Source: Croceibacterium aestuarii
GTDB lineage: Bacteria; Pseudomonadota; Alphaproteobacteria; Sphingomonadales; Sphingomonadaceae
DNA: 64,000 nucleotides
Reading direction: 5' to 3'
NCBI RefSeq assembly: GCF_030657335.1
Contig: NZ_CP131039.1
Span: 3,116,501-3,180,500, forward strand
A model generated the notes under the pieces. It saw only the letters and a list, made by a program, of their open reading frames with translations, searched no databases and had not been told where the DNA came from. Made by a program: the position numbers and the translations under genes. Below are positions 7,910-15,220 of the stretch, piece by piece (the stretch's first letter is position 1; each line of letters begins with the position of its first letter).

Positions 7910-8584
7910 ATGAACCTCGTCTTGATTTTCGGAACCTCCGAGGAGGTCGAATCCTTCGAGGACTTCGAACTCAACGATTCTAAATTCGTCTTCAAGTACC
8001 TGCCGCCCGAGGGGCCGTCGACGCTGATCGAGGGAGCCTGCTGGATCTTCGTCGACTGGATGTTGCCCGAACTTTCGGGCCTGGAAATGTGCCACCGGCT
8101 GCGCGCGGACCCGCGGACCAAGGACGCGCACATCACGATGGTTCTCGAGCTCGAAGACGCCGAGGATCGCCGCCGCGCGCTGCGCGCCGGGGCGGACGAC
8201 TACATGCTCCAGCCGGCCAGCCGGCAAGCGATGCTCGACCGGATTCTCGCCCACAATCCGGTCGCCGGCTTTCGCGCCGCCCCAGAGGTGATCGAAGCCG
8301 GCAAGTTGAAGATCATGCCGGCTGCCGAGCGCGCCTGCTGGGGCGACCAACTGCTGACCTTGAGTCCCAATGAATTCCGCCTGTTGCGCTTCATCGCCGA
8401 AAACCCCAACCGGGTGCTGTCGCGCAAGGAGCTTATATCGGCACTCGGCAAGTCGGGCGACCCCGATTACCTGCGCACCGTCGACGTCTGGATCAAGCGC
8501 CTGCGCTCCGCATTGCGCAAGGCCGGCGCGGGGCAGATTCTGCGCACGGTGACCAACAAGGGCTACGTGCTCGACATCATCTGA
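7910..8584 (+). CDS. OmpR/PhoB-type DNA-binding response regulator with degenerate receiver
   Basis: 224 residues. Residues 1-120 form a receiver-like fold with Asp49 in IFVDWMLPELSG aligned to the phosphorylation site. The usual acidic pair at the end of strand 1 is replaced (LVLIFGTSEE) and the conserved Lys before Pro is Gln (DDYMLQPAS), so normal phosphorylation chemistry is doubtful. Residues ~130-224 are a winged helix with LSPNEFRLLRFIAENPNRVL and the recognition helix RTVDVWIKRLRSAL, close to PhoB (RTVDVHIRRLRKAL). No histidine kinase is adjacent. It converges on the TonB receptor gene. Confidence 0.85.
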   Translation: MNLVLIFGTSEEVESFEDFELNDSKFVFKYLPPEGPSTLIEGACWIFVDWMLPELSGLEMCHRLRADPRTKDAHITMVLELEDAEDRRRALRAGADDYMLQPASRQAMLDRILAHNPVAGFRAAPEVIEAGKLKIMPAAERACWGDQLLTLSPNEFRLLRFIAENPNRVLSRKELISALGKSGDPDYLRTVDVWIKRLRSALRKAGAGQILRTVTNKGYVLDII

Positions 8585-8773
8585 ATTGGCGCCAATCGGA
8601 CAAATACGCCGATCTACCGCAGACGCTTCGTGCTCGAACGGGTCGAACACCCGCCTGCCCTGATCCGGCTTTCACCGCCCTGCGAAGGTTCGTGGCGCGC
8701 TCCGCTGTCGCGCCGGTCCGGCTAGACGCGGCGGGACTGCGCGGGAAAGGAAAATCCTGCCCATGGGCAACGT

Positions 8774-8789
8774 CAGGTCAGTCGACCTG
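8774..8789 (-). terminator. Weak candidate hairpin downstream of the TonB receptor gene
   Basis: The 240-base gap between the convergent regulator and TonB receptor genes holds no gene that I can support. It contains a 6-bp stem, 4-base loop hairpin (CAGGTC-agtc-GACCTG) and a second palindrome TGCCCATGGGCA at 8758-8769, which on the minus strand is followed by a short T-rich stretch. Either could end the receptor transcript. Confidence 0.3.
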
Positions 8790-8824
8790 CTGCGATCTTC
8801 GGCCCCTTCCCGCGCGTCATTGCC

Positions 8825-11536
8825 TCAAAGAGTCGCCGACAGGGTCAGGCCGTAGGTCCGCCCGACGTCGTAGGTGTTGACCTCGAGCCGATTTGCCCCC
8901 GATTGCTGGTACTCGACATGCGCGGTGCCGAGGATGTTGCGCACTTCGCCTTTCACCTCGAAGGCGTGCCCGCCGAGGGTGAAGCCCTCGCGCAGAACGA
9001 AGTCCAGCTGTACGCCGGGCTTCTCGTAGATATCTGGCTGCGGCGGCGTCCCGATCAGCCCGCGGCTGATGACCCGCTTGCTGGCGTAGCTGATGAGGAA
9101 CGTCTGCTGCGAGAGCCGATCTTCGTTTTCCAGCCCGAGTTGCAGGTTGGCGACGTGATCGGACTGCCCGGTCAGCGGCACGCCGTCGGTGAAGTAGTCC
9201 GTCGCGATCGTCGAGGAAGCGCCGTAGAACTGCACCGTGTCGTTGGCGCCGACCTTCAGCTTCGATTTGGTGTAGGTATAATTTCCGGCGATCAGAAAAC
9301 GCCGGAAGCCGCTGCCGATGTCGCCGACGTCGAAGTACTTCTGCAGGTCGATCTCGCCGCCATACAGTTCCGCCTTGGGCGCATTCGCGTAGGAGGTGAG
9401 GAAGTCGAGCCCGGTGACGAAGGCCTCGATGGGATGATCGATCCGCTTGTAGAAGCCGGCCACCGAGGCTCTCTCGTCGCGCCCGAAGTAGGCCTCGAAG
9501 CGGGCTTCGCCGTTGTAGAGCTGGCTGTCCGTCAGCAGCGGGTTGCCGCGGTAGGCACGGCTGGTTTCCGGATCGTAGTACGGCTGGTTGATGAGTTCGC
9601 GGAACTGCGGACGGGCGATCGTCTTCGAGGCGCTGAGACGCACCTGCATGCCGGGCTGGATCTCGTAAGTGAGTGTCGCCGCCGGTAGCCAGTAAGTGCG
9701 CTTGAGCGAGGTCGTCGCGGCGCTCGACCCTGGAACGGTGAACACCTGCACCGGCGAAACGGTTTCGGTCGCGTCCTCGTAACGCACGCCAATGTCGAGG
9801 TTGAGCGCATCGGTCAGCTGCAGGTCGGCCTTGCCGTAACCGGCCCAGTTGTCGAGCTCCGCGGCGAACGAGGGATTGCCCTCGTCGGTCTCGATCATCG
9901 TCACGCCAATCGGCGTGGTCGGACCGTTGCCGGTGGGGGTGGCGGTCAGCGCATTGATCAACAGGTCGGGCCGCAGCAACCCGATGGCGGAAATCACGTT
10001 GGCATCGCCGAGATAGGTATTCGGCGCCAGGAACAGGAAGTCGCGGCGCGTGCTGATGCGCTTCGTGTTGGCATAAGCCCCGCCGACCGTGACTTTGTAA
10101 CCCGTGGCAATTTCGTAGGACAGGTCGAGCCCGCCCGACCACAGATCCTCGTTGAGATCGGAGAAGGTCGCCCCGCCGTCGCCCCCGTTGCCGTTGTTGA
10201 GCCGGTTGACGAAATACTGACCGAACGGATCGACCGTGCCGTTGCTACGAACGTATTCGAAGAACAGTTCGTAGGGCGCCTTGCGCTTGGAATTGGCATA
10301 ACCGCCGCGTGCGTCGATCTCGAGGTCGGGCGTGAGCTTGAACTCCCCGACCAGTTGGCTGTCGAACAGCTGCCGTTCGTACCAGCCGGTGCGCTGCTGG
10401 AGGAAGTCGGCCGCGCTCTGGTGACGCTGTCCGAGCCCGATCCGTGCCTGCTTGTCGGTGTCGTGGATATAGAGGTTGGTCCAGCGAATCTTGCTGTCGG
10501 CGAATTCGTAGCCGAGCCCAAACAGACCGTTGGCGACGATTCGGTTGTCGGTCACGGTCGTCCTGAAGTCGGTCTCCAGCTGATCGAGCTGCGCGTTGAG
10601 CGACGATTGCTGCAACGGCTGCCGGGTGGACCACTTGTTGCTGTATCCGCCGCCGGCAATCACACCCAACGTGCCGGTGCCGAGGTCGAAGCTGGTGCCG
10701 GCGGAAAAGCTGCCGGAGAAATTCGCCGGAATGTGGTCGAAGTGCTGCACCACCGAATTGCGCCCGGTAACGATTTCCCGCGCGATCTGGGTCGTGTCGA
10801 CCGTGCCGGAGCTCATCCGCTCGCCGCTGGCGAAAAACGCCGCCAGCGCGGGGGGCGTATCGCGGTTGCCGTTGTCGTATCCCGTCCAGTCGGTGCTGCT
10901 GCCATAGTAGGTCAGCCCGGCGTGTCCGGTCGTGATCGTGTCGAGCGACGTGCCCGCGCTGATGGTGAGGAAGGTTTCGTCGGGTGTCGCCTTTGTCGTG
11001 AGGTTGATCACGCCGCCGCCGAATTCGCCCGGGAAGTTCACCGAATAGCTCTTCTGGACCAGCGACGAGGCAATGACGCCGGTTGGAAAGAGGTCGAGCG
11101 GAACGACGCGCTTGAGCGGTTCAGGGCTCGGCAGGGGGGAGCCGTTGAGCAGTGCGAGCGAATAGCGATCGCCGAGGCCGCGGACGTAGACGAAGCCGTT
11201 GCCGACCACGCTGAGGCCGGTGACCCGGCCCAGCGCCCCGGCGATGTCACCTTCGCCGGTCCGGGCGATTTCGGTGGCCGAGAGGACCGAGACGACCTGG
11301 TTCGAAGCCTGCTCGACATTGCGCGTGGCGTGTCCGGTAACGATGATCTCGCCGCCGCCGGGAACGGAGACTTCGACCGATTGCTGACCTGCGTCGTCGG
11401 GCTCGGAATTCGCAGTCGCGTCTCCCGGCGTCTCGGTCGCATCTGGCGACGTGGTGTCCTGCGCGAACGCGACGCTTGGCGCGGTGAGTGCGGATGTGAG
11501 CAGCAAAGCGCCTGCCAGACGCAACATGGTGGACAT
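8825..11536 (-). CDS. TonB-dependent outer membrane receptor
   Basis: 903 residues. Signal peptide ending SVAFAQD, then a low-complexity Asp/Glu/Thr segment, a TonB-box-like GEIIVTG, and a plug domain (VVSVLSATEIARTGEGDIAG, VYVRGLGDRYSLALLNG, FPGEFGGGVINLTTK). The remainder is a long beta-barrel ending with aromatic/hydrophobic GLTLSATL. Plug motifs such as RGLGDRY and SFxPxGFGGG place it with receptors of the Caulobacter/sphingomonad radiation. It lies 78 bases downstream of the lipoprotein gene on the same strand, so the two probably form one operon. The substrate is unknown; a PHO-box-like site upstream of the operon suggests a phosphate-containing ligand. Confidence 0.93.
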   Translation of the reverse strand: MSTMLRLAGALLLTSALTAPSVAFAQDTTSPDATETPGDATANSEPDDAGQQSVEVSVPGGGEIIVTGHATRNVEQASNQVVSVLSATEIARTGEGDIAGALGRVTGLSVVGNGFVYVRGLGDRYSLALLNGSPLPSPEPLKRVVPLDLFPTGVIASSLVQKSYSVNFPGEFGGGVINLTTKATPDETFLTISAGTSLDTITTGHAGLTYYGSSTDWTGYDNGNRDTPPALAAFFASGERMSSGTVDTTQIAREIVTGRNSVVQHFDHIPANFSGSFSAGTSFDLGTGTLGVIAGGGYSNKWSTRQPLQQSSLNAQLDQLETDFRTTVTDNRIVANGLFGLGYEFADSKIRWTNLYIHDTDKQARIGLGQRHQSAADFLQQRTGWYERQLFDSQLVGEFKLTPDLEIDARGGYANSKRKAPYELFFEYVRSNGTVDPFGQYFVNRLNNGNGGDGGATFSDLNEDLWSGGLDLSYEIATGYKVTVGGAYANTKRISTRRDFLFLAPNTYLGDANVISAIGLLRPDLLINALTATPTGNGPTTPIGVTMIETDEGNPSFAAELDNWAGYGKADLQLTDALNLDIGVRYEDATETVSPVQVFTVPGSSAATTSLKRTYWLPAATLTYEIQPGMQVRLSASKTIARPQFRELINQPYYDPETSRAYRGNPLLTDSQLYNGEARFEAYFGRDERASVAGFYKRIDHPIEAFVTGLDFLTSYANAPKAELYGGEIDLQKYFDVGDIGSGFRRFLIAGNYTYTKSKLKVGANDTVQFYGASSTIATDYFTDGVPLTGQSDHVANLQLGLENEDRLSQQTFLISYASKRVISRGLIGTPPQPDIYEKPGVQLDFVLREGFTLGGHAFEVKGEVRNILGTAHVEYQQSGANRLEVNTYDVGRTYGLTLSATL

Positions 11537-11614
11537 CGGAATTCCCTCATTAAACGATGCGTGGACGGGGGCAGCCAGTGTCCGGCTGCCCCCGCGAACG
11601 TGCCGGGCGGCCGA

Positions 11615-13243
11615 TCAGGTGGTCGGCAGCGAGGTACAGGCCGAACCGCCGCCGAGCGGCGCGTACGAGCTGTTGCAGGTCCATCCGGAGTACCAGGACG
11701 TGTTGCCGCTGTAGGCGGCGCCGATGTGGGTCGGGGTCGTGAAGAACGTCGACAGCGGGGCGAAGTTGTAGGTCGCCGCGTCGGTGACCGCGACCCCGTC
11801 CTCGTTCGCGCCGTTCACGAACAGCGAGGTAAGGGTGGAGGTCAGGCTGTCGTTATTGTTGTTCGAGCCCGATCCGAACGCCGTCGCAACGTTGGCCGCA
11901 GTAAAGCTGCCGGTGCCGATGTATTTCGTCGAATTGCAGGTCAGCACGACCGAAAAGGCCTTAAGCGTTGCCGGCGTCGTGCCCGAACCGTTCATGCGGA
12001 TGCATTCGTTGTTCGGGGCGTAGATCACGCCGTCGACCAGCGTGGTGTCGGAATTGCCGCGGAACATGGTTGCAGCGAGGTCGCCGGAACCGTCGTTCTG
12101 CGCACTCGCCTGCGGCTGGACGGCGGTGAAGTTCGCCACCACAAGGCGCGTGCGGGGGGTGTCGTCCTCCTTGCCGTTGCTGTCGATTTCCATGAACGTG
12201 TCGCCCTGGCCAGGACGCTGCAGCAGCAACGCGTGCTGGACCCGCAGCCGCGCGCCGGCGTCGACGTCGAGGCTGTCGTCGTCCGCACCGGTGACGATGT
12301 AGTGCGACATGCCGAGGTCGCCGCCGAAGGTCTCGCTGCCGTCGTCCGAGCTGTTGTGCGACTGGAGGTAATCGATCACCGTGCCGCTGCCTACGCCTTC
12401 GTTGGTGAGCGACTGGAGTTCCTTGTCCGCGCTGAGCACGAAGCCCGAATAGCGAATCTGGACGTACTTGATGACGCCCGAATTGTCGTTGTCGTCGTTA
12501 CCGCCGAAGATCGCCTTGTCGACCGCGCCTTCGGTGTCGCGCTCGCAGGTGCCGGAGGCAACCGAACCATAGTTGCAGTCGGTGATCTTGCCCCGGCCAA
12601 GCAGGACGACACCGCCCCACTGACCGATCGAGTTGTCCGAGTTGAGGCCGCCCACGTTGTCCTTGCTGGTGAAGACGATCGGGGCCGTCGCCGTGCCTTC
12701 GGCCATGATCTTGTTGCCGCGATTGACCGCGAGCCACGACTGCCCGGTGTTGCCGAACAGGATCACGCCCGGCGCTATCGTCAGCGTAACATTGGTGTCC
12801 TTGGTCAGCGGCGTCGAGCAGCCGACGGTGGTCGAGGTGTATGGGGCGCCCGTGGTCGGAGCGCTGAAGCCGCCGTCGCAGCCGACGTCGACGCGGCCGT
12901 TCAGCGAATAGAGCAGCCCGGCAACCTTCGGTAGCGTGGAGGAAACCTTCATGGTGCGCGGAAGTTCGCAGACGCGGTAGGTGCCGGTCGGGCCGCTGAT
13001 CGTGCCCTTATCGGTCAGACCCTGCGGATCGGCGATCGTCGGGCAGGTGCCGGCCGGAGTCACCGTGGCCGGACCTGTCGGAGTGGGGGTGGGCGAAGGC
13101 GTAGGCGTGCTGATGTTCACGGTGACGCCGGACGAATTCCCCGGGGAAGCGACGTCGTCGGGCCCACAGGCGGAAAGCGCGAGCAGGCTGCAGCCGAGTA
13201 CGAGCGAGCGGTTGAAGTATTTCACAGCAGAAAGTCCCCTCAT
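11615..13243 (-). CDS. Surface lipoprotein, beta-helix type, partner of the TonB receptor
   Basis: 542 residues. The signal peptide ends in a lipobox (LLALSAC, Cys at ~26), followed by a Ser/Thr/Pro linker with TPSPTPTPTG. The body is Gly/Asn/Asp/Thr-rich with segments such as IAPGVILFGNTGQSWLAVNRG and GQWGGVVLLGRG, resembling right-handed parallel beta-helix surface proteins. Two starts are possible: ATG at 13243 (used here, poor ribosome site) or GTG at 13225, which is preceded by GGGGAC at good spacing and gives a classic KYFNRSL n-region. It probably works at the cell surface with the TonB receptor encoded next. Function unknown. Confidence 0.8.
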   Translation of the reverse strand: MRGLSAVKYFNRSLVLGCSLLALSACGPDDVASPGNSSGVTVNISTPTPSPTPTPTGPATVTPAGTCPTIADPQGLTDKGTISGPTGTYRVCELPRTMKVSSTLPKVAGLLYSLNGRVDVGCDGGFSAPTTGAPYTSTTVGCSTPLTKDTNVTLTIAPGVILFGNTGQSWLAVNRGNKIMAEGTATAPIVFTSKDNVGGLNSDNSIGQWGGVVLLGRGKITDCNYGSVASGTCERDTEGAVDKAIFGGNDDNDNSGVIKYVQIRYSGFVLSADKELQSLTNEGVGSGTVIDYLQSHNSSDDGSETFGGDLGMSHYIVTGADDDSLDVDAGARLRVQHALLLQRPGQGDTFMEIDSNGKEDDTPRTRLVVANFTAVQPQASAQNDGSGDLAATMFRGNSDTTLVDGVIYAPNNECIRMNGSGTTPATLKAFSVVLTCNSTKYIGTGSFTAANVATAFGSGSNNNNDSLTSTLTSLFVNGANEDGVAVTDAATYNFAPLSTFFTTPTHIGAAYSGNTSWYSGWTCNSSYAPLGGGSACTSLPTT

Positions 13244-13399
13244 GGCGTGAGAATCGAAGGCGGCAGAAATGACCGTCTCGACTCGCCGCTAGGGCCGCGA
13301 GGTGACAGGAATCTTGCAAGATTTCCGTTTTGCTACAGTTCCCTAATTATGTTCGAGATGTGACAGTTGTGACATCGCGCCGCGAATGTTCGGCCGAAT

Positions 13400-13417
13400 G
13401 TTACAGTTCGGTGACAA
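13400..13417 (-). promoter_or_regulatory. Candidate PHO box upstream of lipoprotein/TonB operon
   Basis: Read on the minus strand: TTGTCAC-CGAA-CTGTAAC, two 7-mers separated by 4 bases, against the PhoB consensus CTGTCAT-N4-CTGTCAT (last base of each repeat T or C). Further half sites CTGTCAC or CTGTAGC on the same strand occur at 13302-13308, 13332-13338 and 13360-13366. The site is 157 bases upstream of the lipoprotein start and ~80 bases upstream of the divergent TPR gene. The rest of this 252-base gap holds no gene. Confidence 0.45.
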
Positions 13418-13495
13418 TATTTCATTTTTGTTGCGGTCGGGGTGCGAGCGAGCCAGACAGGATGACAAGAACCAGAAATTTTGGGAGATTATCAA

Positions 13496-13861
13496 ATGCC
13501 GATTGCCATGATCCTGGCCTCTGCACTGGTCGTCCAGGCCCCCGCCACCAACGAGAACGTCGTCGAAGTGGCGTATCCGGAGATGCGCGCTGGCCGTTCA
13601 GCGGCCGCCATCGACAAGATCCAGCACGCCGACGCGCGCAACGCGGACCATCCCGCACGCCTTATCAACCTGGGCATAGCCTACGCGCGCGAAGGAAATA
13701 CCGACCGGGCGCGAGCCATGTTCGAGGCCGCAGCCAGCACCGACCGCTATCGTCTGGAAACGGCGAGCGGCAGTTGGGTGGATTCGCGCACGCTCGCGCG
13801 CGAGGCGCTTGCCATGCTCGACAGAGGAGCCTTCGACTCGCCGCGCTTCGCCTCGCGCTAG
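13496..13861 (+). CDS. Exported TPR-repeat protein
   Basis: 121 residues. The first ~18 residues (MPIAMILASALVVQAPA) form a likely signal peptide. Residues ~30-85 read as tetratricopeptide repeat: AGRSAAAIDKIQ, then HPARLINLGIAYAREGNTDR ending ARAMFEAA, the canonical A-x-L-G-x-A-Y-x-x-x-G-x-x-x-x-A pattern. TPR units mediate protein contacts, so it may be a periplasmic partner protein. The ATG at 13496 is preceded by GGGAGA. It is divergent from the lipoprotein/TonB operon and shares its upstream region. Confidence 0.75.
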   Translation: MPIAMILASALVVQAPATNENVVEVAYPEMRAGRSAAAIDKIQHADARNADHPARLINLGIAYAREGNTDRARAMFEAAASTDRYRLETASGSWVDSRTLAREALAMLDRGAFDSPRFASR

Positions 13862-13992
13862 AACCAAAAACCGGAATTGATCGGGCGGGCGCCCGTGCCT
13901 CGGCACGGTCGCCCGCACTCGCATGCGCAGCTCTGCCGCGCTGTCTCCGTCTTGTCATCAGAAGGTCTTAGCAGCGTCCGGCGGAGGGCAAT

Positions 13993-14616
13993 TTGCCAGT
14001 GCGTCGATTCGTTGTTCCATTATCCTTTCTGGTCGCCGCTGCGCCGACGCTGGCGCATGCCGACGTTCTCGAGATCGGTAGCTCGGGCGCGGCGTGGATT
14101 TCGGGCGGCCCGACCGCGGAAATTGCGCCAACGGACGCCGCCCATGCAAGCCTTCCTGACGTTACCGGCCTCGACGTACCCGAAGAGGCGGTTGCCTCGC
14201 CGCTCGACAGCAGCGCCGCCCTGCCCCCGAAGTATCGAGTCGCCGTGCGGCAGCTCGCCGCCCGCTTCGACCTCAGCCCGGCGCTGATCGAAGCGCTCGT
14301 CTGGCAGGAGAGCCGCTGGCACGAAGCGGCGCAGTCGCCGGTCGGCGCGCGCGGCCTCGCCCAGCTCATGCCCGCGACCGCGCGCGAGATGGGCGTCGAT
14401 GCCGACGATCCGCTCGCCAACCTCGAGGGCGGCGCGCGTTACCTGCGCCAGCAGCTCGACCGCTTCGGCGGCGATATCGAAAAGGCGCTCGCCGCCTACA
14501 ACGCCGGGCCCGGCCGCGTCGAGCGGGCCGGCGGCGTCCCCCGCATTCGCGAAACCCAGACGTACGTAGCTGCCATCATGGGGCGGCTGTCGGACCATTC
14601 CCGGAGTGATAACTGA
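13993..14616 (+). CDS. virB1: VirB1-like lytic transglycosylase
   Basis: 207 residues with a signal peptide ending PTLAHAD and a ~50-residue linker. Residues ~75-200 are an SLT/goose-lysozyme-type domain: catalytic Glu in LVWQESRWHEAAQSPVGA, then GLAQLMPATAREMG, LEGGARYLRQQLDRFGGD and AYNAGPGRVE. It would locally open peptidoglycan to let the secretion channel cross. The start is TTG at 13993 or GTG at 13999; a GGAGGG at 13983-13988 precedes both. It is first in the virB-like operon. Confidence 0.88.
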   Translation: MPVRRFVVPLSFLVAAAPTLAHADVLEIGSSGAAWISGGPTAEIAPTDAAHASLPDVTGLDVPEEAVASPLDSSAALPPKYRVAVRQLAARFDLSPALIEALVWQESRWHEAAQSPVGARGLAQLMPATAREMGVDADDPLANLEGGARYLRQQLDRFGGDIEKALAAYNAGPGRVERAGGVPRIRETQTYVAAIMGRLSDHSRSDN

Positions 14617-14617
14617 G

Positions 14618-14914
14618 ATGCGTACCATTTCCAGCCTTGTCGCCGCCCTGGCGCTCCTCCTCCCGGCCGCAGCCCAAGCGCGGTCGACCGATCCGCAAGG
14701 TTCGGGCCCGATCGTCAACGCGCTCACATGGATGCAGGGCACTCTGCTCGGCAACGTCGCCACGGCGGTCGCGGTCATGGCCGTCGCAGCTGTCGGCTTC
14801 ATGATGTTAACCGGCCGGCTCAACTGGCGCTTCGGTGCGACGGTGATCGTCGGTTGCTTCGTGCTGTTCGGCGCCGCCTCGATCGTGTCCGGCATCCAGA
14901 CCGCGGCGGGCTGA
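14618..14914 (+). CDS. virB2: VirB2/TrbC-like pilin
   Basis: 98 residues: a signal sequence (LVAALALLLPAAAQA) followed by a short soluble stretch and two long hydrophobic helices (NVATAVAVMAVAAVGFMMLT and GATVIVGCFVLFGAASIVSG) separated by GRLNWRF. This is the VirB2/TrbC layout with a positively charged hairpin turn. It would form the pilus or the channel-associated inner-membrane pilin pool. The ATG at 14618 is used; a GTG 12 bases upstream is less likely. Confidence 0.88.
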   Translation: MRTISSLVAALALLLPAAAQARSTDPQGSGPIVNALTWMQGTLLGNVATAVAVMAVAAVGFMMLTGRLNWRFGATVIVGCFVLFGAASIVSGIQTAAG

Positions 14915-14919
14915 GGCAC

Positions 14920-15201
14920 ATGGAACTCGTCCGCCACCCGGTCCACCGCGCGCTCACACGGCCGCAGATGTTCGCCGGGGTGACCTACAACTTCTTCATC
15001 ATCAACGCCGCGGTCACGACCGAGCTGTTCCTGATCACGGGCAGCTTCCTGGCCCTGATCGGCGCGCTGGCGATGCACCTGGTGGGCTATTTTGCCTGCC
15101 TGCGCGAACCGCGCGTGTTCGACCTGTGGATCACCAAGGTCAGCAAGTGCCCGCGCGTCAAGAACTGGCAGCGCTGGGGCTGCAACAGCTACGCCGCCTA
15201 A
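14920..15201 (+). CDS. virB3: VirB3-like inner-membrane protein
   Basis: 93 residues. The N-terminus HRALTRPQMFAGVTYNFFII matches the VirB3 pattern (ALTRP-x-x-x-x-G-V), followed by hydrophobic segments and a hydrophilic C-terminus (REPRVFDLWITKVSKCPRVK). VirB3 associates with the VirB4 ATPase at the inner membrane. The gene lies 5 bases after virB2 and 19 bases before virB4. Confidence 0.9.
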   Translation: MELVRHPVHRALTRPQMFAGVTYNFFIINAAVTTELFLITGSFLALIGALAMHLVGYFACLREPRVFDLWITKVSKCPRVKNWQRWGCNSYAA

Positions 15202-15220
15202 CGCGGAAAAGGACCGTGAA

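Noticed and set aside
8585-8596. Palindrome ATTGGCGCCAAT just after the regulator stop
   Set aside because: No loop, so it cannot form a normal terminator hairpin; no known operator form.
10355-12934. A plus-strand open frame of about 859 codons across the lipoprotein and TonB genes
   Set aside because: Antisense to two well-supported genes and spans their gap; composition is biased with no motif.
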